DNA from: DATARH01 sp963705325
GTDB taxonomy: Bacteria; Pseudomonadota; Alphaproteobacteria; ATCC43930; CGMCC-115725
Assembly: GCA_963705325.1 (NCBI GenBank)
Contig: OY970069.1
Span: 4,712,001 to 4,776,000, forward strand
DNA: 64,000 nucleotides
Reading direction: 5' to 3'
Under the pieces are notes generated by a model. It worked only from the letters and a program-made list of their open reading frames with translations, did not search any database and was not told the DNA's origin. The translations under genes were made by a program, and so were the position numbers. Positions 31,899-39,926 of this stretch are shown here, piece by piece (within the stretch, counting starts at the first letter, position 1; each line of letters opens with the position of its first letter).

Positions 31899-33734
31899 AT
31901 GACCCCGGGCGGTTCCGAGAGCGACCAGGACCGGACCATCCTCACGACCCCACGCGGCAACGCCACGCTGGGACCGGGGACTAAGATATTAAACGACACT
32001 TATGTTATCGACAGATGCCTTGGCAAAGGAGGCATGGGCGAGGTTTATGAAGCCGAACATATTGAATTAGGATCAAAGCGTGCGATCAAGATCATCCTGC
32101 CCGAGTATGCAAAGAATACCCAATATGTTGCTCTATTTATTGAGGAGGCGCGAAAATTAAGCCGCGTCAACAATGACGCGGTCGTTCGATATTTCGAATT
32201 CTCGCGCGATGAGTTGGGTGCGCGCTACCTGGTCATGGAGTTCGTCGACGGGCAGTCACTATCGGGCGTTCTGGAGCAGCGCTGTCTCACGCCAAGCGAA
32301 GTCATCGAACTGATTGTACGCCTCGGCCAGGGGCTAGCCGCCGTCTACGATCAAGGCATCAAGGCCCATCGCGACATCTCGCCGGGTAACATCCTGCTGC
32401 CGCAAGGCCGGGTCGGCCTCGCCAAGGTGATCGATTTCGGTATCGCGAAGTCGGGCGACGCGGGCATGACGCTGATCGGCAGCGACTTTGCCGGCAAATA
32501 CTCCTACGTATCGCCCGAACAGGTCGGTCTCTTCGGCGGCCCCGAGCAAGTCGACGAGAAATCCGACATCTACAGCCTCGGTCTGCTGGCGGCGGCGGCG
32601 GCCATTGGCTTTGGCAAGCGGCTCGACATGGGTTCCGAACCAGCGAGCGTGACGATAGCTCGGCAAAAGGTCCCCGATCTGAGCGGCATCCCCGCCGAGT
32701 TACGGCCCCTGCTCACCCACATGCTGCAGCCGCGCCCAGAGGACCGGCCCGCCTCGATGCGGGCGCTGATCGAGGAGGCCAAGCAGCTGGGCTCGCAAGT
32801 GCCCAAGCCGGCGCGCGCAGCGCCTCCGGCCTCCCGCCGGCGCTTCCCGGTCTGGAAGGTGGGCAGCGGGCTTGTGGGCCTCGCCGCAATTGCCGGGGTC
32901 GCGGCGTTTCTGATGTGGCCCAAGCCGCCGCCGACCCCAACGCAGCCGGGAGGGAAATCCACATCGTCGGCGGAAACGGCGTCGCTGAAGCCGCAAGTGC
33001 TTCAGCCGACACAACCGGCCGCGCCTGCGACACCCGACCCGACCGAGGCGGCGCGCGCCGAGCTCAACGACGCGATGAAGACGCTCGACTGCGCGACGCT
33101 TCGCTCGGAAAATTTATCGAAGGGCGGCAGCCGAATTTTCGGCCATGTCGCGTCGGCGGATGACCAGGCGAAGCTGCTCGCCATCGTCGACAAACTGCCA
33201 GCCGATCAGCGACCGGAAGTGCGCGTAGAGATCGTCCCACCGCCGCTGTGCCGACTGATCCGCGAATTCGGTAGCCTAAAGACCGATGGCTTGCTCGATT
33301 CCGGCGGAGTCGAGCTCAAGATGGCGCGCGGCGTGGCGCTGCACACCGGCGACCCGATCACCGTCGACGCCGTATCGCTGAGCTCGTATCCGATGAATTT
33401 GCGGATCGACTACTTCACGCTCACTGGCGATGTGCTGCACATGTGGCCTAACGCCTACTCCCCGACAGCGACCCTCGCACCCGGCGAAACGAAAAAATTT
33501 CTGACAATAGGATCGGGAAACAAGGCCTGGCAGGTCGGCGGCGCACCATTCGGAACCGAATACATTACGGTCATCGCTACGGCGCAGCCGCTTTCGGGCG
33601 ACATAGCCACGCGAGCGGTCGAGCCCGCGGCGGACTACCTCGGACGGCTACGGGACGCGCTTCGCCGCGCGCCCGCGCCGGCCGGACAACCGAACTATTT
33701 CTCGACCGCGTATATTCACACGGCCGCGAAGTAA
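31899..33734 (+). CDS. Membrane Ser/Thr protein kinase with C-terminal DUF4384-like domain (PpkA-like)
   Basis: 611 residues from ATG 31899. Kinase: G-loop GKGGMG (42-47), Lys64, Glu83, HRDISPGN (157-164, catalytic Asp159 and Asn164 kept), DFG 179-181. One transmembrane helix (~321-340) follows. Then come a Pro/Ala linker, a Cys-containing periplasmic region and a DUF4384-like domain (LRIDYFTLTGDVLHMWPN ... GGAPFGTEYITVIAT). All catalytic residues look intact. In T6SS loci such kinases phosphorylate the FHA protein to switch secretion on, opposed by PppA. The two other DUF4384-like genes lie at 56-59 kb. The first codons are more AT-rich than the rest. Confidence 0.88.
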   Translation: MTPGGSESDQDRTILTTPRGNATLGPGTKILNDTYVIDRCLGKGGMGEVYEAEHIELGSKRAIKIILPEYAKNTQYVALFIEEARKLSRVNNDAVVRYFEFSRDELGARYLVMEFVDGQSLSGVLEQRCLTPSEVIELIVRLGQGLAAVYDQGIKAHRDISPGNILLPQGRVGLAKVIDFGIAKSGDAGMTLIGSDFAGKYSYVSPEQVGLFGGPEQVDEKSDIYSLGLLAAAAAIGFGKRLDMGSEPASVTIARQKVPDLSGIPAELRPLLTHMLQPRPEDRPASMRALIEEAKQLGSQVPKPARAAPPASRRRFPVWKVGSGLVGLAAIAGVAAFLMWPKPPPTPTQPGGKSTSSAETASLKPQVLQPTQPAAPATPDPTEAARAELNDAMKTLDCATLRSENLSKGGSRIFGHVASADDQAKLLAIVDKLPADQRPEVRVEIVPPPLCRLIREFGSLKTDGLLDSGGVELKMARGVALHTGDPITVDAVSLSSYPMNLRIDYFTLTGDVLHMWPNAYSPTATLAPGETKKFLTIGSGNKAWQVGGAPFGTEYITVIATAQPLSGDIATRAVEPAADYLGRLRDALRRAPAPAGQPNYFSTAYIHTAAK

Positions 33735-33752
33735 CGGCGCACCCCTCGACCA

Positions 33753-34373
33753 TCAGCTCTCGAGATTAACGACCACGACGCGCCGGTTCACCGGAGAGTA
33801 CGGGCTGCTGCCTGGAACCGGGTCCGAGGACCCCTTTCCGACCGCCTCCAACCGCCCATCGGCGACGCCCATTTCCTTCACCAAGTAATCCTTGACGGCG
33901 TCAGCACGCTCCTTCGACAGCTTGTCGTTGAGCCCGGCCTCACCATAAGCGTCGGTGTGGCCCTCGATCACGAAATGCGGCTGATCGGCGAGCTCGTGGT
34001 TAAGAGCGTTGCCCAGGTTCTTCAGTGTATCGATCGAGTTCGGCGTCAGCTGCGCCGAGCCAAACTGGAACTGGATGGTGCGCAGCGACGCGCTAGGATG
34101 CGCCGCTGCGGGAGGGGTGGCGGCGGTTTTCGTCACCGCCTTCGGCTTCGGACCGGCAGCCGGCGGCGGCGCGGTCGACGTCGATTCCACAGCGGGATTG
34201 GGCGGCGCAGGCGGCAGGGTGCCCATGGTCGGCAGCCCGCGGCTCTTGGGCGCCAAAGCCTTGCCGATGTCCGACTCGCTTGGTGTGCCGGGGGTCTCTC
34301 CCCAAGCTGTTCCCGCGGCCACCAAGATGGCCAAACCAACTGCAGCACAGACTATGGTGGAATGCGGCCTCAT
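33753..34373 (-). CDS. OmpA-family outer membrane/peptidoglycan-binding protein
   Basis: 206 residues. The signal peptide (~1-25, ending TAWGE) is followed by a Pro/Ala-rich linker and a C-terminal OmpA-like domain: IQFQFGSAQLTPNSI, FVIEGHTDAYGEAGLNDKLSKERADAV, ending NRRVVVVNLES. The domain binds diaminopimelate of peptidoglycan. A good AGGAGAT ribosome site precedes the ATG at 34373. It may anchor T6SS components to the cell wall, in addition to the OmpA domain on TssL. It converges on the kinase gene. Confidence 0.85.
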   Translation of the reverse strand: MRPHSTIVCAAVGLAILVAAGTAWGETPGTPSESDIGKALAPKSRGLPTMGTLPPAPPNPAVESTSTAPPPAAGPKPKAVTKTAATPPAAAHPSASLRTIQFQFGSAQLTPNSIDTLKNLGNALNHELADQPHFVIEGHTDAYGEAGLNDKLSKERADAVKDYLVKEMGVADGRLEAVGKGSSDPVPGSSPYSPVNRRVVVVNLES

Positions 34374-34509
34374 ATCTCCTCCTTACGACCTCGCTCGCGG
34401 GCTCTGACGCTCAACCAGAGGGCGCCGCCGTCAAAACGAAATCCACAATAATGTAGGTGCGCCAGCAGAACCCACAATTCAAGTCCAGCTTGCTCGTCGG
34501 CGCCGGCGT

Positions 34510-35325
34510 TCACCGGTTGAGCCCGAGCTGTCCAATCAACCGCGGCCAAGCGGCCGCCCAGCAACATTGATGATCGAAGCCGGGTTCGACGATCACGCGG
34601 GCGGCATTCGGCCGGGGCATGCGCCGCACGAAGGCCTCCGCCACGGCCGGCGGAACGACGCGGTCATCGTCGCCAACAAAATGGCTCTGCCGTAGCTCTT
34701 TGATCGTCGCGGCGGACTCGGCGGGATCGATCGAGCCCGATAGCGGTTCGATGCTTTGCAAACGCACCCATTCGGCCAAGTCGAGATCGGCTGCGATCGT
34801 CACCAGCCACGCAACGTCGCGCCGACGTTCAGCGATCAGAGCCGCCAGGGCACCACCTCCGGAATACCCGACCAGACCGACGCGTTCGCTCTCGGTCCGC
34901 CGCATCGCGTCATCGATGAGCTGCTGAAAGAGGTCGACGACCTCGGTCGAGAGCCTTGCGTTGGTCCAGAGACTTTTATGACAGGCATCGGAAACCAGAT
35001 ACTGGCAGGGGCGCGCCAGGTAGAGGAGCGGGCTTGCCGGGTCGGCGGCGGCCAATCTCAATCCTATCGGATCGACCGGAGTCGGGTCGGTCGAGGGCTG
35101 CCACGGGTTGATCCAGGCGCGGCCGTCGCCCTCGATATAGACGGTCAGCGTCGCCTGCCCGGGCCCGGGGCGCTCAAAGCCGACTATGTTGAACCCGCGC
35201 GCCTGAAGCAGGAGAGGCTTTAGCCCGCCGGCGCGGCCGATCGCCGTGGCCTCATCAAGGCGAAATTGTCTCGCACCCGAGCAGCTGGCGAGCACGAGGC
35301 AGAGGACGGCGGCCAGCCACCTCAC
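34510..35325 (-). CDS. Lipoprotein with alpha/beta-hydrolase fold
   Basis: 271 residues from a GTG at 35325 that overlaps the caspase gene stop by one base. The N-terminus WLAAVLCLVLASC is a lipoprotein signal with the lipobox LASC. The hydrolase signature GYSGG (nucleophile Ser) follows in LVGYSGGGALAALIAE, with later HFVGDDDRVVPP (Asp) and EPGFDHQCCW (His). A serine esterase or lipase on the periplasmic side of a membrane is likely. Coupling to the caspase-like gene suggests a shared role. A T6SS lipase effector seems unlikely because of the lipoprotein signal. Confidence 0.8.
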   Translation of the reverse strand: MRWLAAVLCLVLASCSGARQFRLDEATAIGRAGGLKPLLLQARGFNIVGFERPGPGQATLTVYIEGDGRAWINPWQPSTDPTPVDPIGLRLAAADPASPLLYLARPCQYLVSDACHKSLWTNARLSTEVVDLFQQLIDDAMRRTESERVGLVGYSGGGALAALIAERRRDVAWLVTIAADLDLAEWVRLQSIEPLSGSIDPAESAATIKELRQSHFVGDDDRVVPPAVAEAFVRRMPRPNAARVIVEPGFDHQCCWAAAWPRLIGQLGLNR

Positions 35326-37223
35326 TACTGTGAGTGATGGACGGTGAAATCTTCGCCGCGACTATAGGCGACCGGCACTTGCATCTGGTTGATCAGCTTC
35401 TTGGTCAGTAGCGGCAACTCAGAGGTCGAGTAGGTGAGCAGATCGTCGGTAGTGATCTGTCCATCATGCTTCACGTCCGCCTTCCCGCTTACGCCCTGAA
35501 GGAGAACGTAGGTGAAGGCACCGTGGTGCAGCTGGGGGAATTCCTCGGCCGACTGGTCGCGCCGCGCGCCCGCAAGAATGGCGACGCCGGCGTCGCGGCC
35601 GAGCGTGCGTAAGAGCTTGCGATCGATCGCGGTGGCAAGAGTATCGATGCTGCCGCCAGACTTGCAGGAATTGATGAGGATCATGACCCGCTGCGGACCG
35701 ACGCGGCTGAGCAGGTCCCGCCAAGTCGTCGCGCTGATACCGGTTTTCTTGATGCCTTCCGGGCTGAACACGAAGTCATGCGGCAAGAAGTACCAATCGT
35801 TATCGACGATTTCGCCGTGCCCGGCCAGATAGATGACAAGGACGTCGCCGGGCGGAGCTTTCTGATAGTCCGTGAGAGCCTTGATGATCGCCGCGCGCGT
35901 CGCGGCTTGGTCGGTGAGCTTCTTCGCAACCACCTTGCCGAAGACACCCTGGCTCGTCTGGAGGCTTTGCAAGATCGCCGTCGCATCGCTGACCCCGTAG
36001 TCGAGGTTCAGACGCGAATCCCGGTATTTATTGATGCCGACCGTCAGGATATGCAGCGTCGGAAGCCCCGCGGCGGGAGCGGGTGAGGCGGACGTTGCGG
36101 CCGTAGGCTTAGGTGCGGCTGCAACAGGGGCCGCCGGAGCGGCCGCAACGGGCGCCGCCACAAGAGCGCCCGAGATATCGGTGGTCGCATGCTCGCCCTC
36201 GACCTGCTTCGGGTCGGCGGCGACCGCCTCAAAATGGTTGATGCCCGGCGCGAGCGGAACCCGGTAGGTGCGGATCGTAACGTTGACGCCGTTCTGTGCT
36301 TCCTTCCGCTCGCCGGTCTGACGGTTCGGTGGGACAAGCTTGCCGTTCTGGAAGAGGCTGATCGAGGCGATGCCGCCGCCTTGATCCTGCGCCACAATGG
36401 TCACGTCGGCATTGCCGGGGCCGCCCTGAGCCGTGACCGTGACCTTCGGTGGCAGCGCGATCCCGCCGAACACGGGAGTTGGCGCCGAAGAGACAAAACC
36501 GCTCGGCGCGCGCATGTATCGAGCGACCAGCCCGGGTTCGTAGTAGGGCTGCGAAAAATTGTCGATCGGCAGTTGCAATTGGCTGGCCAGCCATTTCACA
36601 TCATCGACACCCGAGATCGTGCCGTCGAACCGGCCTTGCGCGTCGACCGCCGTCCAACCGCTGAGCGTCGAGATGATTTGTACCAGCAGCTCACCGGTAT
36701 CGAGATTGCGGATCCGCACGATGCCGTCATTTCCGCCGGTGATGAGGCGCCGGAGCGGGCGATCGACAACGTAATAGCGGGCGGTTCCGGGAACGACCGC
36801 GACGTCGAGCGTGCGGCCGCTTTGCGGATCGGCGACACTGAGGCGGTCGCCGTCGGTGCCGGGCGACGCGAGTTGCACATCGGCGGCGAAGCCCAGCGGC
36901 CCAAGACTGGCCGCGCTGATCGCCCCCGGCGCATCGTAGCGGGCCTGCTGCACCCCGTTGGGCAAGTCCCAGACCCGAACCGAATTGTCGCTCGGAACGA
37001 TCGCCAGCGTTGTCCCGTCGGCGCTTAGCGCCAATCCGGTGATCGCGCCAGCGGAGTTGCTAATCTGCAACTGCGGGTGGACCGCTTCCCTGATCTCGTT
37101 TTGGATCGCGTTGACGGTGGCGCCGGTATCGCTGCGCACGAGGCCGGCCTGAGCAAACACCGCAGACGGCGCGGCAATCGCGATCAGCGCAGCTATTGCG
37201 CGGACCCAGCGAAGGATCGGCAT
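35325..37223 (-). CDS. WD-repeat/caspase-like protease (peptidase C14), exported
   Basis: 632 residues. The signal peptide (~1-25, AVFAQA) is followed by a WD40-like region with GLALSADGTTLAIV..NSVRVWDL and RRLITGGNDGIVRIRNLDTGEL, then a linker rich in Ala/Pro (~353-386). The C-terminal caspase-like domain (387-632) has His469 in YLAGHGE and Cys520 in LINSCKSGG, the catalytic dyad. It reads HILTVGINKYRDSRLNLDYGVSDA at its start. It is the middle of a tight minus-strand set, 9 bases after the beta-barrel gene and overlapping the lipoprotein. The target is unknown. Confidence 0.87.
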   Translation of the reverse strand: MPILRWVRAIAALIAIAAPSAVFAQAGLVRSDTGATVNAIQNEIREAVHPQLQISNSAGAITGLALSADGTTLAIVPSDNSVRVWDLPNGVQQARYDAPGAISAASLGPLGFAADVQLASPGTDGDRLSVADPQSGRTLDVAVVPGTARYYVVDRPLRRLITGGNDGIVRIRNLDTGELLVQIISTLSGWTAVDAQGRFDGTISGVDDVKWLASQLQLPIDNFSQPYYEPGLVARYMRAPSGFVSSAPTPVFGGIALPPKVTVTAQGGPGNADVTIVAQDQGGGIASISLFQNGKLVPPNRQTGERKEAQNGVNVTIRTYRVPLAPGINHFEAVAADPKQVEGEHATTDISGALVAAPVAAAPAAPVAAAPKPTAATSASPAPAAGLPTLHILTVGINKYRDSRLNLDYGVSDATAILQSLQTSQGVFGKVVAKKLTDQAATRAAIIKALTDYQKAPPGDVLVIYLAGHGEIVDNDWYFLPHDFVFSPEGIKKTGISATTWRDLLSRVGPQRVMILINSCKSGGSIDTLATAIDRKLLRTLGRDAGVAILAGARRDQSAEEFPQLHHGAFTYVLLQGVSGKADVKHDGQITTDDLLTYSTSELPLLTKKLINQMQVPVAYSRGEDFTVHHSQ

Positions 37224-37232
37224 CCCAACCTC

Positions 37233-38612
37233 CTAGAAACTCCAGCGCAAATGGCCCGAAATGACCATGTCGCGCGTATGCGTCTTCAGTTCGGTCGATT
37301 CGAAAAGAAGGCCGCCCGTCAGCATGTCGCTCCAGCGGTAGCGCAAGCCGGCGCCGACGACCAGGGCGGCGCGGCTGGTGCCGTCGAGCGGCGCCGTCGT
37401 CTCGTATTCGAACCGCAGCGGCACGTAGGGCTCCCACGCTCCGACGGGGTAGGCAGCTTCGCCGCCGATCCGGATCGCACCGTATTTGACATTGTTCGCC
37501 AAGGCGGAGGGGAGCACCAAATTGGTGTTGCCGCCTTCCCAGCTATAGGCGTAGCCGCCAAACCCGGTCAGTTTGAACCCGTTGTAGGTGGTGAAGTAAT
37601 CCAAATTGGACGCGGCGGTGACGCGGTCGCTGTGATAACTGCCCGCAGGAAACGGCAACGGCGCGGTGATGTCGTTTTCCAGCGACGTATAGTTGACCAG
37701 TCCGTCGATCGACCAATTCGAATCGAAGATGTATGCAGCGTAAGGACCGACGACGGCGCCATCGACCTCGCGGTTGATAAACGACGGCGACAACGCAAGG
37801 TCGGCATGGGTATAGCCGGCGGCAAGCCCGAAAATCCATTTCCGGTCAACGATGTAATCGAGGCCAGTCAACGCAACGACGCTGGGGCCGTTAAAAGCGA
37901 AGGCCGGATTGTTATTAGTAAGGAACGACCCCGACGCATTGGCCCAAAGCCCCCAACGCGTAACCCCCGCGCCGGCCGAGAGGCCGTTGTATTTCGGCTG
38001 CGGGTTTGACGAAAAGTCGTTGAGGATGACCGTGCCGCCCGGCGGGGTCTGAACCGCAGGCAGCGATCCTTCCGCCAAGTCTTGCGTCACCGAGCGTAAC
38101 CGATCGGTGATCATGTCGATCACCTCGTTCGACTGGCTGCGCAGCTCCTGCTTGATGCTGGAAAGCAAGGCACGCGGCGTATCGGTCAGATAACAGGTCG
38201 CCGGATAGGTTGGAACAATTACCGTAGGACCACTTGGAGGTATGGTAAAAGTGGTCGTCGTAGAACTCGCCGAGCACGACAGCAGCTTTTGGTTGGCCGG
38301 AATCCCGTTGATCGTAAAGTTGCCCGCGGGGAGCGGCGTGATGATGAAACTCGCGGGTACCGGCGTCCCACCCAACGGGGTGAAAAAGCCCGAGACCTCA
38401 TTCCGGGTGTTTTGAGAAAACGTCGACAGGCTGACGGTGTACGTATTCCCGCTGCTGTCGGTGACGGTCAGCAACCCGGTAGAAGGACTATATGTCGATG
38501 ATGTGATCGCCTGCGCCTCCACCGAGTTGCACGCTGTCCAAAAAAAGAAATTGACGAGCGCTAAAAGTCCAACAAATTGCAGAATACGTTGGAACACAGT
38601 ATTCCCAAGCAT
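37233..38612 (-). CDS. Autotransporter-type outer membrane beta-barrel protein
   Basis: 459 residues from ATG 38612; a GTG at 38627 is an alternative. A hydrophobic signal ends near SVEAQA, followed by a Ser/Thr-rich region and then a C-terminal barrel (~230-459) with alternating strands (GLAAGYTHADLALSP, NWSIDGLVNYTSLEND, GFKLTGFGGYAYSWEGG). It ends in RWSF, the terminal aromatic of outer membrane proteins. The N-terminal domain is short, so it is a small autotransporter or a porin-like protein. It probably heads a unit with the caspase-like and lipoprotein genes. Confidence 0.8.
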   Translation of the reverse strand: MLGNTVFQRILQFVGLLALVNFFFWTACNSVEAQAITSSTYSPSTGLLTVTDSSGNTYTVSLSTFSQNTRNEVSGFFTPLGGTPVPASFIITPLPAGNFTINGIPANQKLLSCSASSTTTTFTIPPSGPTVIVPTYPATCYLTDTPRALLSSIKQELRSQSNEVIDMITDRLRSVTQDLAEGSLPAVQTPPGGTVILNDFSSNPQPKYNGLSAGAGVTRWGLWANASGSFLTNNNPAFAFNGPSVVALTGLDYIVDRKWIFGLAAGYTHADLALSPSFINREVDGAVVGPYAAYIFDSNWSIDGLVNYTSLENDITAPLPFPAGSYHSDRVTAASNLDYFTTYNGFKLTGFGGYAYSWEGGNTNLVLPSALANNVKYGAIRIGGEAAYPVGAWEPYVPLRFEYETTAPLDGTSRAALVVGAGLRYRWSDMLTGGLLFESTELKTHTRDMVISGHLRWSF

Positions 38613-38661
38613 GAGCGCATTCCCCACAATGCGTTCGGCGACATAACGGCGTCTCGCGTTG

Positions 38662-38691
38662 TAGTTTATACACCCGTAGCTAGTTTATACA
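38662..38691. promoter_or_regulatory. Direct repeats TAGTTTATACA upstream of the beta-barrel gene
   Basis: Two exact 11-base copies (38662-38672, 38681-38691) with starts 19 bases apart, 50-79 bases before the gene on the minus strand. Each contains TATAAACT on the minus strand, which resembles a -10 box. They may be a promoter or a tandem operator. Confidence 0.35.
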
Positions 38692-38836
38692 AAGACGCTT
38701 CCGACGGCCGGCGGCATTTTTCCAAGCCCGAAACGGGATTCGCCCGGCCGATGGCGGGCGCAAAACCCGTCACAAAGCGAGTTGCGCCGCGTCGCGAGTC
38801 GCCGCACGCTGCGCAACTCCGGCGGAAGCGATCGCG

Positions 38837-39433
38837 TCAGCCGAGCGAGCGCGGGAAGGCGTCGGTGCGCCTGAAGAGGTGTAGCCCCGTCGTCGGGAAA
38901 CGTTGGGAAATACGTTGCGCGCTCCGCGCGGTGTTTCGCGTCTCCACGATAAAGAGGTCGGGGGCATATTCGGCGGGGAACGCCGCCAGCCCGTCGTTTC
39001 CCGCGACCCAATAGCCCATCGTCAGCGCCACCCCTTTCAGCTCCGTCATCTCGTAACCGCGCAAGGTCAAATCGGGAAAGTACGGGCTGGTCTCTGCCAA
39101 CGGTAGGGGAATTTCGATGCGCCCTTCGAGCTTCGCGCCGGCCGGCAGCCGACGCGCCAACGGAAAGACTTGCACGGCGATACGCCGGTCGGTGGGCAGC
39201 GGGGCGACAAATTTGCCGATAATCGCATCGCCATTGTCGCTGGCGATAACGATCGCCGCGGTGTCGTTGCCCGTGGCCACGTGGCTGGCCGGATCCGCGC
39301 TGGGCAAGGAGTGCATCGCATAGACGTCGCCCGGCCCTTGGTTCTCCAAGGTATAAGGGAACAGCAGGAGATTGCCCGACTTCGACGGCCGGCAATCAAG
39401 TTTCAACGTCGCGCTGTTTCGCGTATCGCTCAT
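38837..39433 (-). CDS. Unrecognised protein downstream of vgrG (second)
   Basis: 198 residues from ATG 39433. No family is recognised. It looks rich in beta strands: LLLFPYTLENQGPGDVYAMHS, RIAVQVFPLARRLPAGAKLEGRIEIPLPL, ELKGVALTMGYWVAG. There is no signal peptide and no transmembrane helix, so it is probably cytosolic. It lies 10 bases after the gene at 39444 and in the vgrG operon, the usual place for T6SS adaptors, effectors or immunity proteins. Its role is unknown. Confidence 0.7.
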   Translation of the reverse strand: MSDTRNSATLKLDCRPSKSGNLLLFPYTLENQGPGDVYAMHSLPSADPASHVATGNDTAAIVIASDNGDAIIGKFVAPLPTDRRIAVQVFPLARRLPAGAKLEGRIEIPLPLAETSPYFPDLTLRGYEMTELKGVALTMGYWVAGNDGLAAFPAEYAPDLFIVETRNTARSAQRISQRFPTTGLHLFRRTDAFPRSLG

Positions 39434-39443
39434 CGCCGCACGC

Positions 39444-39920
39444 TCATTTGTCTCCCCAGTCCGGGCTTGAGGGATCGCTTTTTCCCGAGGCATTGAGATT
39501 TGCCTGGGGCAGCATCGTCAACAATATGGCGTCGCTCGTTGGCGAGCGGGGATCGCCTTTCCGCGGCCATTCTGCCGGGTTGTAGACGATGGTGCTGCCG
39601 CATCCGACCCCGTTCTCGCTCGCGGCGGCGATGTCATTGGGCAAGATCCAGGCGTTCGGCGGTTCGGTTGGCGGATCGGCCTTCTTGATCAGGATGGGTT
39701 TGTCGAGGGCATCCCCGCGACGCAGCACCTCCTCCCCCTCAGGGGAGTGCACGATCAGGCTTATGTCGCGGACCACTCCTTGGGCGAAAAGAACATCATT
39801 GGAAGCGATTCCTATCCGGCCCCTACCGATCCTAAAGTCGCCCCCGTCATCGCGAGAGACAAAGACCGCTTCGCCCGGTCGCGCGGTGTATGACGGCGGT
39901 TTCAGATAAGAGGTCACCAA
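39444..39920 (-). CDS. Unrecognised protein directly downstream of vgrG
   Basis: 158 residues, 6 bases after the vgrG stop. The N-terminal part reads YLKPPSYTARPGEAVFVSRDD with a short FRIGRGRIGIASNDVLF core. The C-terminal part has GSTIVYNPAEWPRKGDP and TSDAILLTMLPQANLNASG, then an acidic/Pro tail. No signal peptide is present. The C-terminal half distantly resembles the region before the HExxH helix of M91-like zincin effectors, but no such motif exists (TMLPQ stands there). Candidate effector, adaptor or structural partner. Confidence 0.65.
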   Translation of the reverse strand: MVTSYLKPPSYTARPGEAVFVSRDDGGDFRIGRGRIGIASNDVLFAQGVVRDISLIVHSPEGEEVLRRGDALDKPILIKKADPPTEPPNAWILPNDIAAASENGVGCGSTIVYNPAEWPRKGDPRSPTSDAILLTMLPQANLNASGKSDPSSPDWGDK

Positions 39921-39926
39921 ACCGCG

